From contig JAPWFG010000020.1 in the NCBI GenBank assembly GCA_028015205.1, positions 1,488,001-1,552,000 of the forward strand: a stretch of DNA of 64,000 nt, given 5' to 3'. The notes under the pieces were generated by a model. That model was given only the letters and a program-made list of their open reading frames with translations. It was not told the DNA's origin and searched no databases. How positions within the stretch are numbered: the stretch's first letter is position 1; every line of letters starts with the position of its first letter. Positions 11,549-22,960 of the stretch are shown piece by piece. The position numbers were made by a program, and so were the translations under genes. This stretch comes from Mytilisepta virgata (lineage: Eukaryota > Mollusca > Bivalvia > Mytilida > Mytilidae).

Positions 11549-14500
11549 AAAATGGCAGGAAAATGGCCGTCCAAATTTTGGACTCCAAAACAAACTTTGA
11601 TCATCACCATTCAACTCGGGATACCATGTTTGCCTTGAAAGTAGCTTTCATCTTCATTTTATTTCTATAATTCAGGAAAAAATAGCAAAACATAGCACTG
11701 AAGTGCTGATCTGCAGCGCTGCTGCTAAATTTTTCACCCTAACCTCATTTTCCTATGCCTTATTGTTCTTTTGAGTCTTAACAGGGTTTCTGACACCAAC
11801 ATATAATAAATTTACTTCAAATATACCATTGTGCAATAGAATAATTGATCATTGAACAAATTCGGAGACATTTACACTATTCCATTTAGAACGGATATCT
11901 TTAACGAGAAATTCAACTAATGGATAAGCTGAAAGGTTGATGAAAGACCATCACAATCCAGGAATAACTAGAACTGTGAATGACCTCACTGAGTGATACC
12001 CCATTTGCAATACCAGGAGTTACGCTAAAAACTTTAAACCTACGAGTTGGAATATCTCCCTTTGCAAGCAACTGGCGATAATGGTCTTCTTTCATGTATA
12101 TCTACATATGCTGCTCAACCTTCATATAAGGTTTCATCAAAATGCATTGAACGGTTAAGGAGTTACGCTGACAAGATTTAAATTTTTAAAACCCTTAAGT
12201 TTGATTATCTCCCTTTGCAAGCATCCAGCGATAATTATCTTGCATCATAAACATCTACATATGATACCCAACCTTCATATAAAGTTTCATCAAAATGAAT
12301 TGAACGGTTTAGGAGTTGCGCTTATAAGCTTTAAACATGTAAAACCCTTAAGATGAATTATCTCCCTTTGCAAGCACCCGGTGATAATTATATTGCTTCA
12401 TGCACATCTACATATGAAGTCCAACCTTCATAAAGTCTCATCAAAATCCATTGAACTGTTTAGTAGGAGTTGCGCTTACAATGTACATGGACAGAGACAG
12501 ACAGACGGACAATTCCTATATACCCCCAAAAAAACAAATACTGTGTTTGCAGGGGGTATAATAAATGCTACATTCTGACCATTTTCACTTATTCAGTAAT
12601 TCACTTAAATAACTCATGTCACTGTGAAGTTGGAACAAGTAATAAAGTTCAATATTTTTTTCAAAAACAGGTAAAACGAACTGTGAGGGGACCTCACTAA
12701 CTATACCCCCCGCTGCTGTTAATTTAATGGACCAGGGCATCCTTATCATGGTGAATTGTCTCACAATTTCTAAGTCCAACTGGGTATAACTGAGGAAACA
12801 AAAGGGTATAAAGTTATGGTAAAGGTATTGGACCAGGACATACTACACATGCGCACATCTACGTACTATGATCTAACAGTAAGCAAAGTTTCATTAACCT
12901 CTGATAAGGCATGTTTGAGAAACTGGGTACAAAAAACATTGTGGGATAGACTGAATTTCTAAATCTAAAAGGGTATAAAATTATGGAAAAAAGTATTTGA
13001 CCAGGACATACTTCGCATGCTCACATCTATGTTCTAGGATCTAACAGTATGCAAAGTTTCATTAACCTCTGATAAGGCATGTTTGATAAACTGCAGGTAA
13101 AAAAAATTCTGGACAGACAGACAGGCTGATTCTTATATACCCCCAAACTATGTTTGCAGGGGGGGGGGGGGTATAACAAAAGGCTAACAACATTTAAACT
13201 ATCGTACAACATAACAAAGGGGTTATGCCAAAACCTTTTAATGACATAGCATGCACGAGGTAGATACTCCATAGGTTTTTGCAATTTTTGACATTTTTGC
13301 AACAGTATAATCTAAGTATCAGCTTCGGGTTAGTATCAAAATACTAGCAAATGAGCTGGGGATATCCTCTGGGACTTGAAATTCACCAGCAGTGGCATAT
13401 CGACTCCAATGGTAAAAATAAAATTCTTTGATACCAATTTTGATGCACAAGATGAGCACATTTCAAAAGGTTGAAGAGCAATTCAAAATCACCAAAATGA
13501 CCAAAATGGTTATGCCAAAAGGGAGATACTAAAATGAAAAGAGTTCATGTAAAACAAAGAATTAACATAGATAATTAAATTGAGTGGCATCCAAAACATC
13601 ACATGTGCAAGTAAATAAACCACCTCGCTCACTTGATATTTCCATTTGTTCATCGATAAGGGACCTTGAGATTAACAACATCCATGCCATGTTTGGTTTC
13701 AATCCATTCAGATATTTTCAAGAAGAAGCCGTCTGTATGTATTTTCCTAAGGTCCTATGTTGAACTAAGTCTTCCGCAGAAGGTCATAGATAACAGATCG
13801 GCACCACAGTAACAACTCTTGGCCAGAACGTCATAAGGAACATTCATGCTATGTTTCGTTTCAATCCATTCTGTGGTTCCCTAGATGAAGATTTTTGTAT
13901 GAAATTTCCCGTAGGAGCAATCGGAATAAGTATAACGGACCGCGCAATGCCAAAGTTTTTTTAAGAATTGCCCACCAACTATCCTATCCACGTCGGATTG
14001 TTATTGACTTCGTTGAACGTGGGCATCCTTTTTCTGGTGAAACTTCGCTTTCACTGTGGAAAAACATGGTGGATTGTCAGCAGATCGATATAATAAAACG
14101 GTTAAAAATTAACGTTATGGTTTCTTATTAACTTAATTCCAATCCTTTTCATAATTTTATAATTCTTCCTTTTAATGCAGAGGTAACTCTTAGGTGAGTT
14201 TGGATACCTGTTTGTTTTCATTGTTTTGATTTTTTTATGGTTTGTGCTTATTAATTCATCATTATATCTTAAACCGGATTTCCAATATTTTGATCTCGAG
14301 CACTGCTGTTGAGTTGTCAGTCAACGAAATGGCCATACAGTGCATCAAATTTATTTCAGTATTTTGTGATACCTTTTATTCCTATACAGTCGGGAGTGTT
14401 TTTTTACGTTCGTAATAACTGATTTGTCCAACATCAGTGTCAGCATAAATATATGGGTCACCTGTAGACGAGAGAATGATTGACAATAATCTTGACCGCG

Positions 14501-17310
14501 GTATGTCGTTTGAAGTAACGGGTCAGGGTATTATGAACTTGGTTGTGTAACATTAATTGACGGTGTCAAAGTATGTACGTGTGACTTTGACCAGATCACA
14601 AAAATCTCGTGCAAAAACTGGCGGGAAAATATACCACGGTACGATAAAATCTTCAATTAATACAATTTGGGAAAATAATTAATGTATGCCATAAAAGGGT
14701 AGACTTACGGATGTTCGGAACAAATACTGAATTTGGTTATATCGTCAATGGGAAAATTTTATATGACCTATTGCAGACCGACCAAGAACGAATGAAATGG
14801 ATAATAGATAGATTGTCAATAGTTTTTTTTTAATTATTGTATTTGTACTTGAGGAAAATTCCAAACACATGAAACGTTACATTTTGTAAACAGACGGCAA
14901 AATTTGATTTCATCTTAGAACAAAATAAAGATTAATCAATCACATTTATTCCGTTATGTACAAAATGTATTAGTATAGGAAGCATATAAAGTGCTGTTAT
15001 TACATTTTTTTTCAAAAGATAACATTTTTAATAACCAAATACTTGCAATTTGACTATATGCATTAAGAAAAAAGTACTACAGACTAAACAAAAATAATAT
15101 CTCAATTGATGACATTTATTTCGTAATAATTTGTAATCTAATTTGAAGAAAATAACGAAATAAAAGACAGACAGCGTTAAAAAGTTAAACGGGGAAATTT
15201 GAGGAACGGTATATTTAAGACAGTGTTTCAGAGATACACGGGAATATTTGAGGAACAGTATATAAGACATTTTCAGATTTATAAAGATCCTGAATGCATT
15301 TTTTAAAAATATCCCTGTATTTGGGACGGGGAAAATTGACGATATAGCCTATTTTGTTTTTGCCGAGGATAAGTGAGAACGAAATTTGATCAATGTAACC
15401 AGAGACACGTTTTATATGTCTCTGATGTAACGTCATTCCAAAATCTTTCAATAACAAATAATAATTTCAAAAACGATTGATAAGTCTTGTTCTTGGATAT
15501 ATATATCGTCATCCAAAACCACCCCATCGAGTCAAATGGTCGCTCTATAGGAATTTCCCATGTTCCCAGATTATCGATATTACGACCAAACACAGATAAT
15601 TTATATGCTCTACTAATTGCCGAAAATAGCCGAACGACTTCGTGAGGGTCAAATTAGATGAATCCAGTATGGAATCGACAAAAATAAATTGGGTCAATTA
15701 ATAATTATAAAAAATATTAATAATCCTCGTGTTCTCTCCTTAACCTTATATTGTTGTTTCTTTTATTCCATTCCGTATAAAACAGTGTACCTTTCTAAAA
15801 TAAGAACGTACTGCACACTTCGCATATTTTTTCTTCTTCATATAATGAGAATTTATATTTAGACATTCTCCGTGAATTCCTGTGTACTTACTATTTCTGA
15901 GCATGCGCGATGAATTGTCTGCGATCTGATTAAAATGCACGCCTGCAAAACCCGTCTTTAAGGCGAATTTGTTTATAATTATTTAATATAAACACTATTT
16001 TATACATCAAAGTTATCATGAATAAGATTGGTCAACAGGCTAAACCTATATAAGTCCTCTCCGAAAAACACTAAATAGTCTAGAAAGATGTGTACGAACC
16101 CAGGAACTGTATATGAAGTTAGTATTATATGATCCCTGACGAACCTGAAAAATTGATACCGCCCAGTTTGGGGAAACAATTATTTATTTTTTGGTCATAC
16201 GCAAAAATATTCGTGAAAATATTAAGGTATCAATTACTCCCAACAGCACACCTTAGCATGGGAATTCATATATGTGACGACCGATATTGACCATGAACTT
16301 GTTTAAATTTTCAACTGGTCGATGTGACGTAGCATCAAATCGTATTAATAGATTAGGTGATGGACTTGACCTATCTTTGATACCCGCTTTCTGGATTGTA
16401 AACATCAAAATTAAAGTCTTATAAAGAGTCGTATTGTACAAGAATTATGTAATTAAATATATTTAAAAAGAAAGAGATCAAAATGTCCCCAGGTAATGCA
16501 CAAGCCTACAATTGAGACTGGTTCAGGTTGAACGGGGCCCTGATAATGGAAACTGCACTACTTTCAAACTTTGTATCAATACGCAAACAGTAAAAAATGC
16601 GGAAGCATTCATAGAAAGAGGTTAGATGGCTCAGTACAAAGTTATTGCCAGCGTGTAACAATCTTACGCACAGCGTCAGCTAGATAAGCTAAAGCTTATC
16701 TTCGCTGCAGCAGCGCTGCAGAAAAACAGCATTCTGACCCCTATGTTCTATTTTTAGTAATGGCGGACATGTTTTTCGACCAATCAAAAATCCAAGCATT
16801 AACTTTTTGCAGGATACCCTAAGGAACAATCTTACCAAGTTTCATTTGATTTTGAATAGTAGTTTCAGAGAAGAAGATTTTAGAAATAATAACATAAAAA
16901 AAAGCCAAAAATGTCAAAAAAGGGCAATAACTCTAACATCAGTTGACAGATTTTCACGAAAATCAGCACACAGGTAGCTCTCATCATGCTGAACACTTTC
17001 AACCTGCCAGAATTTGCCATTACGTAATGATTTTTGCGATACTTGCGAAAAACTGTTGTTTGACCCCTATGTTCTATTTTTAGTAACAGTGGCCATGTTT
17101 TTCGACGGATCAAAAATCAAAGCATAAACTTTGTGCAGGATACCCTAAGGAACAATCATGCTAAGTTTTATCCAAATCCATTCAGTAGTTTCAGAGGAGA
17201 AGATGTTTGAAAAATTGTTAACGACGACAGACGACAGACGACGACGACAGATGACGACGGACGCCAAGTGATGAGAAAAGCTCACATGGCCTTTTAGGCC
17301 AGGTGAGCTA
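11549..17310 (+). mobile_element. A-family element, copy A4, split by element B1
   Basis: A copy truncated at its 5' end (11549-11690 resembles the middle of A). It is interrupted at a run of A's by B1 (11691-16721) and resumes at 16722 with AAAACAGCATTCTGACCCC, continuing to a normal 3' hairpin and GGTGAGCTA at 17310. The interrupted phrase reads continuously (ATAGCAAAAAACAGCAT) in the intact copies A2 and A3. Confidence 0.75.
11691..16721 (+). mobile_element. B-family element, copy B1 (5.0 kb)
   Basis: Its terminal structure is the hairpin AGCACTGAAGTGCT (11694-11707), then CTGCAGCGCTGCTGC (11711-11725) at the 5' end. At the 3' end is the hairpin AGATAAGCTAAAGCTTATCT (16682-16701), then GCAGCAGCGCTGCAG (16707-16721), the exact inverse of the 5' repeat. 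The interior has three ~140-bp repeats with TTATCTCCCTTTGCAAGC (12040-12400), GACA microsatellites, and two G-rich stem-loop ends near 12525-12555 and 13137-13187. ORFs inside (for example 13895-14131) resemble nothing I recognise. It is inserted into A4. Confidence 0.75.
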
Positions 17311-18229
17311 AAAACACCAAATTTTAATGCATACCAAAAAAAACAAGAGGCTCTCAAGAGCCTGAATCGCTCACCTGGCAAACAATGCACTATAAACTAA
17401 ATTAATATATTAACGTTTGTTGTAAATTAAACTGAGTATTAAAGGTCACGTAAAATGCTGAAAATACCTTTAAAAGCCTTTCAAGAACCTCTGGAAAGAA
17501 ATGGGCATGAGTTCTCCCTACGCTTGATTAAGATACAGTCATGGTCAATCTGATGATTCACAATACAAAATACAAGCTTTAATTCATCTTCAAATACAAG
17601 TATAAATCTTTTGGTCTATATGTTGTCTTCGTTTTTAAAATGTTTGAAAGAAGTTATGTAAAAATTGTGGGTTAAGGCTTTTTATTGTACTTGAAAAGGA
17701 AATATTGCAGGAACAATCATGCTAAGTTTCATCCAAATCCCCCCAGTAGTTTCAGAGGAGAAGATGTTTGAAAATTTGTTAACAACGATGATGACAGACA
17801 ACAAGTGATGGCATATTAAAAGCTCACATATTATGAAGTTTAATCATTGTTATACAACATTCTCATCATCACCATTCACTAAGGATACCATGTTTACTTT
17901 AAAAACCAAATATTGTTGAAATCCGAGCAAGTGTAAAAAATGGCGGGAAAATAGCCGTCCAAAACAAACTTTCATCATCACCATTCAACTCGGGATACCA
18001 TGTTTGCCTTAAAAGTAGCTTTCATCTTCATTTTATTTCTATAATTCAGGAAAAAATAGCAAAAAACAGCATTTTGACCCCTATGTTCTATTTTTAGTAA
18101 GGGCGGACATGTTTTTCGACCAATCAAAAATCCAAGCATTAACTTTTTGCAGGATACCCTAAGGAACAATCTTACCAAGTTTCATTTGATTTTGAATAGT
18201 AGTTTCAGAGAAGAAGATTTTTGAAATAA

Positions 18230-21200
18230 CAAGGTATAATTGAAACTGGATGCAGTTTCGAATGTCTCCCAAACGAAGCTCTTTCTCTTTCAGGGTATTT
18301 TTGGAATTCCTAGTGTTTGAAATACTGGGCAAGTGTACAAAGAGATTGAGTATATGCAAAATGTTTGATATATGGTATTTAATATCTGCAGTTTTATATG
18401 TTGTAATCGGTATTAACATGATTAACAGATGTTTTATCAAAATATTTTATTATTGAAGGTGCAATGGCCTCCACCTCCCCTTTAGCCATTTAAGGGGGTG
18501 GGGCATGACTCCCCCTCAGACCCCCTATGGTACCAAATGATTCGTCTTATCATAAGGAGTAATAATATATATGGTTATAGGGTGGGGATCACAATGGTTT
18601 TCAAAATATTAAGTATTTTGTTATTTGAGTGGGTGGGGCATGACCCCCCCTAAGACAACGAAATGGAGGGTATAACATAATACCTCGCCACTTCGTGTGG
18701 CGGGGTATAAAAACTTAAATATCCAAGGTAACAGGTAGTATTTCCAAGTTAAGATCACAAATGATCAAGTTATATCACTTTTCCCATAGACTTCTATAGT
18801 AAAATTTTGCAAAACCCCACCCCCTTTTGAGACCCCCAAAATATATGTTCCCTCCCACAGATTGAAAATTTTTTTTCGGGAGGCGCATCTAGGAATATGG
18901 GCCTATCAAGTCGTATGATATCAAGCGATTCCGTCTATTTAGTATTTTATCATTTGAGGGGGTGGGGCATGACCCCCCCTCAGACCCCCTATGGTACCAA
19001 ATGATTCGTCTTATCATAAGGAGTAATAATATATATGGTTATAGGGTGGGGATCTCAATGGTTTTCAGAATAATAAGTATTTTGTCATTTAAGGGGGTGG
19101 GGCATGACCCCCCCTCAGACCCCCTATGGTACCAAATGATTCGTCTTATCATAAGGAGTAATAATATATATGGTTATAGGGTGGGGATCTCAATGGTTTT
19201 CAGAATAATAAGTATTTTGTCATTTGAGGGGGTGGGGCATGACCCCCCCTCAGACCCCCTATGGTACCAAATGATTCGTCTTATCATAAGGAGTAATAAT
19301 ATATATGGTTATTGGTTGGGGATCTCAATGGTTTTCAGAATATTTAGTATTTTATCATTTGAGGGGGTGGGGCATGACCCCCTCAGACCCCCCTATGGTA
19401 CCAAATGATTTGTCTTATCAGAAGGAGTAATAATATATATGGTTATAGGGTGGGGATCTCAATGGTTTTCAGAATATTTAGTATTTTATCATTTGAGGGG
19501 GTGGGGCATGACCTCCCTCAGACCCCCCTATGGTACCAAATGATTTGTCTTATCATAAGGAGTAATAATATATATGGTTATAGGGTGGGGATCACAATGG
19601 TTTTCAAAATATTAAGTAATTTATCATTTAAGAGGGTGGGGCATGACCCCCCCCCCTCAGACCCCCTATGGTACCAAATGATTTGTCTTATCATAAGGAG
19701 TAATAATATATATGGTTATAGGGTGGGGATCTCAATGGTTTTCAGAATATTTAGTATTTTATCATTTGAGGGGGTGGGGCATGACCTCCCTCAGACCCCC
19801 TTATGGTACCAAATGATTTGTCTTATCATAAGGAGTAATAATATATATGGTTATAGGGTGGGGATCACAATGGTTTTCAAAATATTAAGTATTTTATCAT
19901 TTAAGGGGGTGGGGCATGACCCCCCCCCTCAGACCCCCTATGGTACCAAATGATTTGTCTTATCATAAGGAGTAATAATATATATGGTTATAGGGTAAGG
20001 ATCTCAATGGTTTTCAGAATAATAAGTATTTTGTCATTTAAGGGGGTGGGGCATGAACCCAACCCCTCAGACCCCCTATGGTACCAAATGATTCTTCTTA
20101 TCATAAGGAGTAATAATATATATGGTTATAGGGTGGGGATCTCAATGGTTTTCAGAATAATAAGTATTTTGTCATTTGAGGGGGTGGGGCATGACCCCTC
20201 CTCAGACCCCCTATGGTACCAAATGATTCGTCTTATCATAAGGAGTAATAAAATATATGGTTATTGGTTGGGGATCTCAATGGTTTTCAGAATATTTAGT
20301 ATTTTATCATTTGAGGGGGTGGGGCATGACCCCCTCAGACCCCCCTATGGTACCAAATGATTTGTCTTATCATAAGGAGTAATAATATATATGGTTATAG
20401 GGTGGGGATCTCAATGGTTTTCAGAATATTTAGTATTTTATCATTTGAGGGGGTGGGGCATGACCTCCCTCAGACCCCCCTATGGTACCAAATGATTTGT
20501 CTTATCATAAGGAGTAATAATATATATGGTTATAGGGTGGGGATCACAATGGTTTTCAAAATATTAAGTATTTTATCATTTAAGGGGGTGGGGCATGACC
20601 CCCCCCCCCCTCAGACCCCCTATGGTACCAAATGATTCGTCTTATCATAAGGAGTAATAATATATATGGTTATAGGGTGGGGATCTCAATGGTTTTCAGA
20701 ATAATAAGTATTTTGTCATTTAAGGGGGTGGGGCATGACCCCCCCCCCAGACCCCCATATGGTACCAAATGATTTGTCTTATCATAAGGAGTAATAATAT
20801 ATATGGTTATAGGGTGGGGATCTCACTGGTTTTCAGAATAATAAGTATTTTGTCATTTGAGGGGGTGGGGCATGACCCCCCCCCCCTCAGACCCCCCTAT
20901 GGTACCAAATGATTTGTCTTATCATTAGGAGTAATAATATATATGGTTATAGGGTGGGGATCACAATGGTTTTCAAAATATTAAGTATTTTGTTATTTGA
21001 GGGGGTGGGGCATGACCCCCCCTAAGACAACGAAATGGAGGGTATAACATAATACCTCGCCACTTCGTGTGGCGGGGTATAAAAACTTAAATATCCAAGG
21101 TAACAGGTAGTATTTCTAAGTTAAGATCACAAATGATCAAGTTGTATCACTTTTCCCATAGACTTCTATAGTAAAATTTTGTAAAACCCCACCCCCTTTT

Positions 21201-21458
21201 GAGACCCCCAAAATATACGTTCCCTCCCACAGATTGAAAATTTTTTTTGGGGAGGCGCATCTAGGAATATGGGCCTAGCAAGTCGTATGATATCAAGCGA
21301 TTCCGTCTATTGGTTTATGAGAAACGGTGCACACAAGTGTTCGAAAAAACGCGCCCGGAAAGAAGAAAAATAATAATAATAATAATAAGAATAATAATAA
21401 TAAGAATAATAAGAACTGAGCAAAAACAACATGTCTCCAAACTTCGTTTGGGAGACAT
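18230..21458 (+). mobile_element. C-family element with 135-bp tandem core
   Basis: It starts CAAGGTATAATT. The 5' hairpin is GAAACTGGATGCAGTTTC (18242-18259), followed by ATGTCTCCCAAACGAAG (18262-18278). The 3' hairpin at 21431-21458 ends CTTCGTTTGGGAGACAT, a perfect 17-base inverse of the 5' repeat. An AAT/AAG microsatellite (21367-21415) precedes the 3' end, and the middle is a tandem array (see 18470-21020). It is inserted into A5, so it is younger than that copy. Confidence 0.75.
18470..21020 (+). repeat. tandem array, ~135-bp unit
   Basis: There are about sixteen units with GGGGTGGGGCATGACCCCC, CTATGGTACCAAATGATT and GTCTTATCATAAGGAGTAAT. Unit length is near 135 bases, with small changes in a C-run, so long ORFs run through by chance (45 codons per unit). 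Two sequence classes alternate (GGGATCTCAATGG.. and GGGATCACAATGG..), which points to higher-order duplication of blocks. A ~350-base block outside the array (18585-18938) is repeated at 20958-21311. Confidence 0.85.
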
Positions 21459-22364
21459 AATAACATAAAAAAAGCCAAAAATGTCAAAAAAGGGCAATAA
21501 CCCTAACATCAGTTGACAGATTTTCACGAAAATAAGCACACAGGTAGCTCTCATCATGCTGAACACTTTCAACCTGCCAGAATTTGCAAAACCTAATGAT
21601 TTTTGAGATACTTGCGAAACACTGTTGTTTGACCCCTATGTTCTACTTTTAGTAACAGTGGCCATGTTTTTCGACGGATCAAAAATCGAAGCATAAACTT
21701 TGTGCAGGATACCCTAAGGAACAATCATGCTAAGTTTTATCCAAATCCATTCAGTAGTTTCAGAGGAGAAGATTTTTGAAATAATAACATTAAAAAAAAA
21801 AGCAAAAAATGTCAAAAAAGGGCAATAACTCTAACATCAGTTGACAGATTTTCACGAAAATCAGCACACAGGTAGCTCTCATCATGCTGAACACTTTCAA
21901 CCTGCCAGAATTTGCCATAACCTAATGATTTTTGAGATACTTGCGAAACACTGTTGTTTGACCCCTATGTTCTACTTTTAGTAACAGTGGCCATGTTTTT
22001 CGACGGATCAAAAATCGAAGCATAAACTTTGTGCAGGATACCCTAAGAAACAATCATGCTAAGTTTTATCCAAATCCATTCAGTAGTTTCAGAGGAGAAG
22101 ATGTTTGAAAAATTGTTAACGACGACAGACGACAGACGACGATGGACGCCAAGTGATGAGAAAAGCTCACATGGCCTTTTAGGCCAGGTGAGCTAATTAT
22201 AAAAAAATAAAGCTTTATTGTATATATATGGCAGCAATCTAAAACTGCATTTAGACCTGTTTGTTTTCTTCTTTCTGTGATGAATTATCATCATAATTAT
22301 TCATGCATAAACTCATTTCTGTCTTGAGGACTGACTAATAAAATATAATAAATCACATGTTTAC

Positions 22365-22517
22365 CCTTAGTGTATCAGTTTTATCACCATCATGTCCATA
22401 GTCTGCTATCAAGGCACAGCCTCCATTTTGTCTGATTCTATTGATGATCTGTAACAGTATGACTGCTGAATAAGGGGCTATCTCAACATGTTCCCTCTTA
22501 TCATCTGGTTTCAGATA
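22365..22517 (-). CDS. NDUFAF7: NDUFAF7 exon, ADYGHDG motif
   Basis: This exon has 51 whole codons, acceptor ATTACAG, donor AGG/GTAAAC. It reads HVEIAPYSAVILLQIINRI, then CALIADYGHDGDKTDTLR. The (V/I)ADYGHDG-KTDT-R block is highly conserved in the family and sits near the active site. Downstream (lower coordinates) the intron of about 17 kb is packed with nested mobile elements. Confidence 0.95.
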
Positions 22518-22960
22518 CTGTAATGAGCAAACATAAAATTACGTATCTCGTATTAACATTGCTACAGTTAGTAAATAGTGCTAAATCATTTAAACATTAA
22601 TTATATAGAATAGCATCTAGTACTCAAAATGATCATATACCAGAGTAAAGTTAAATTTTACAAACTGCTCTGCAGAAATTATATTACTTTTAACATTTTT
22701 TCAACCAAACATTTATGTATATTGTATTGTTCACATTTGAAAGTTGCTTTAGCAGTAAATGACTGACTTGTGATTGCTATTAAACATGTTTCATAAATGT
22801 GATATCTCATAAATTGGAGTGAGACTTAATGTTTTTGTCCACAAAATGATTGAATTTTTTTTATTAAAGTGTTGAAATCCAAACTCTAAAATTCCGTGAA
22901 ATTCTTTAATATTCTGTGTGAATTTGCCAAAACATAAAAACTTGACAATCATATGTATTA

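Larger units (their letters stand above)
17343..22195 (+). mobile_element. A-family element, copy A5, split by element C
   Basis: An A copy with intact 5' terminus (17343) and 3' terminus (hairpin and GGTGAGCTA to 22195). It is interrupted at GAAATAA (18229) by element C and resumes with ATAACATAAAAAAAGCC at 21459. After the interruption the core holds two ~300-bp tandem units. The four bases ATAA occur on both sides of the insertion and may be a short target duplication or chance. Confidence 0.75.

Noticed and set aside
18962..20635. Four repeated ORFs (92-182 codons) with a 45-residue period
   Set aside because: They follow a 135-base tandem array inside element C; breaks coincide with length changes in a C-run. 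Not a gene.
21293..21572. Leu/Ile-rich ORFs suggesting a membrane protein
   Set aside because: They are the minus-strand translation of an AAT/AAG microsatellite at the 3' end of C.
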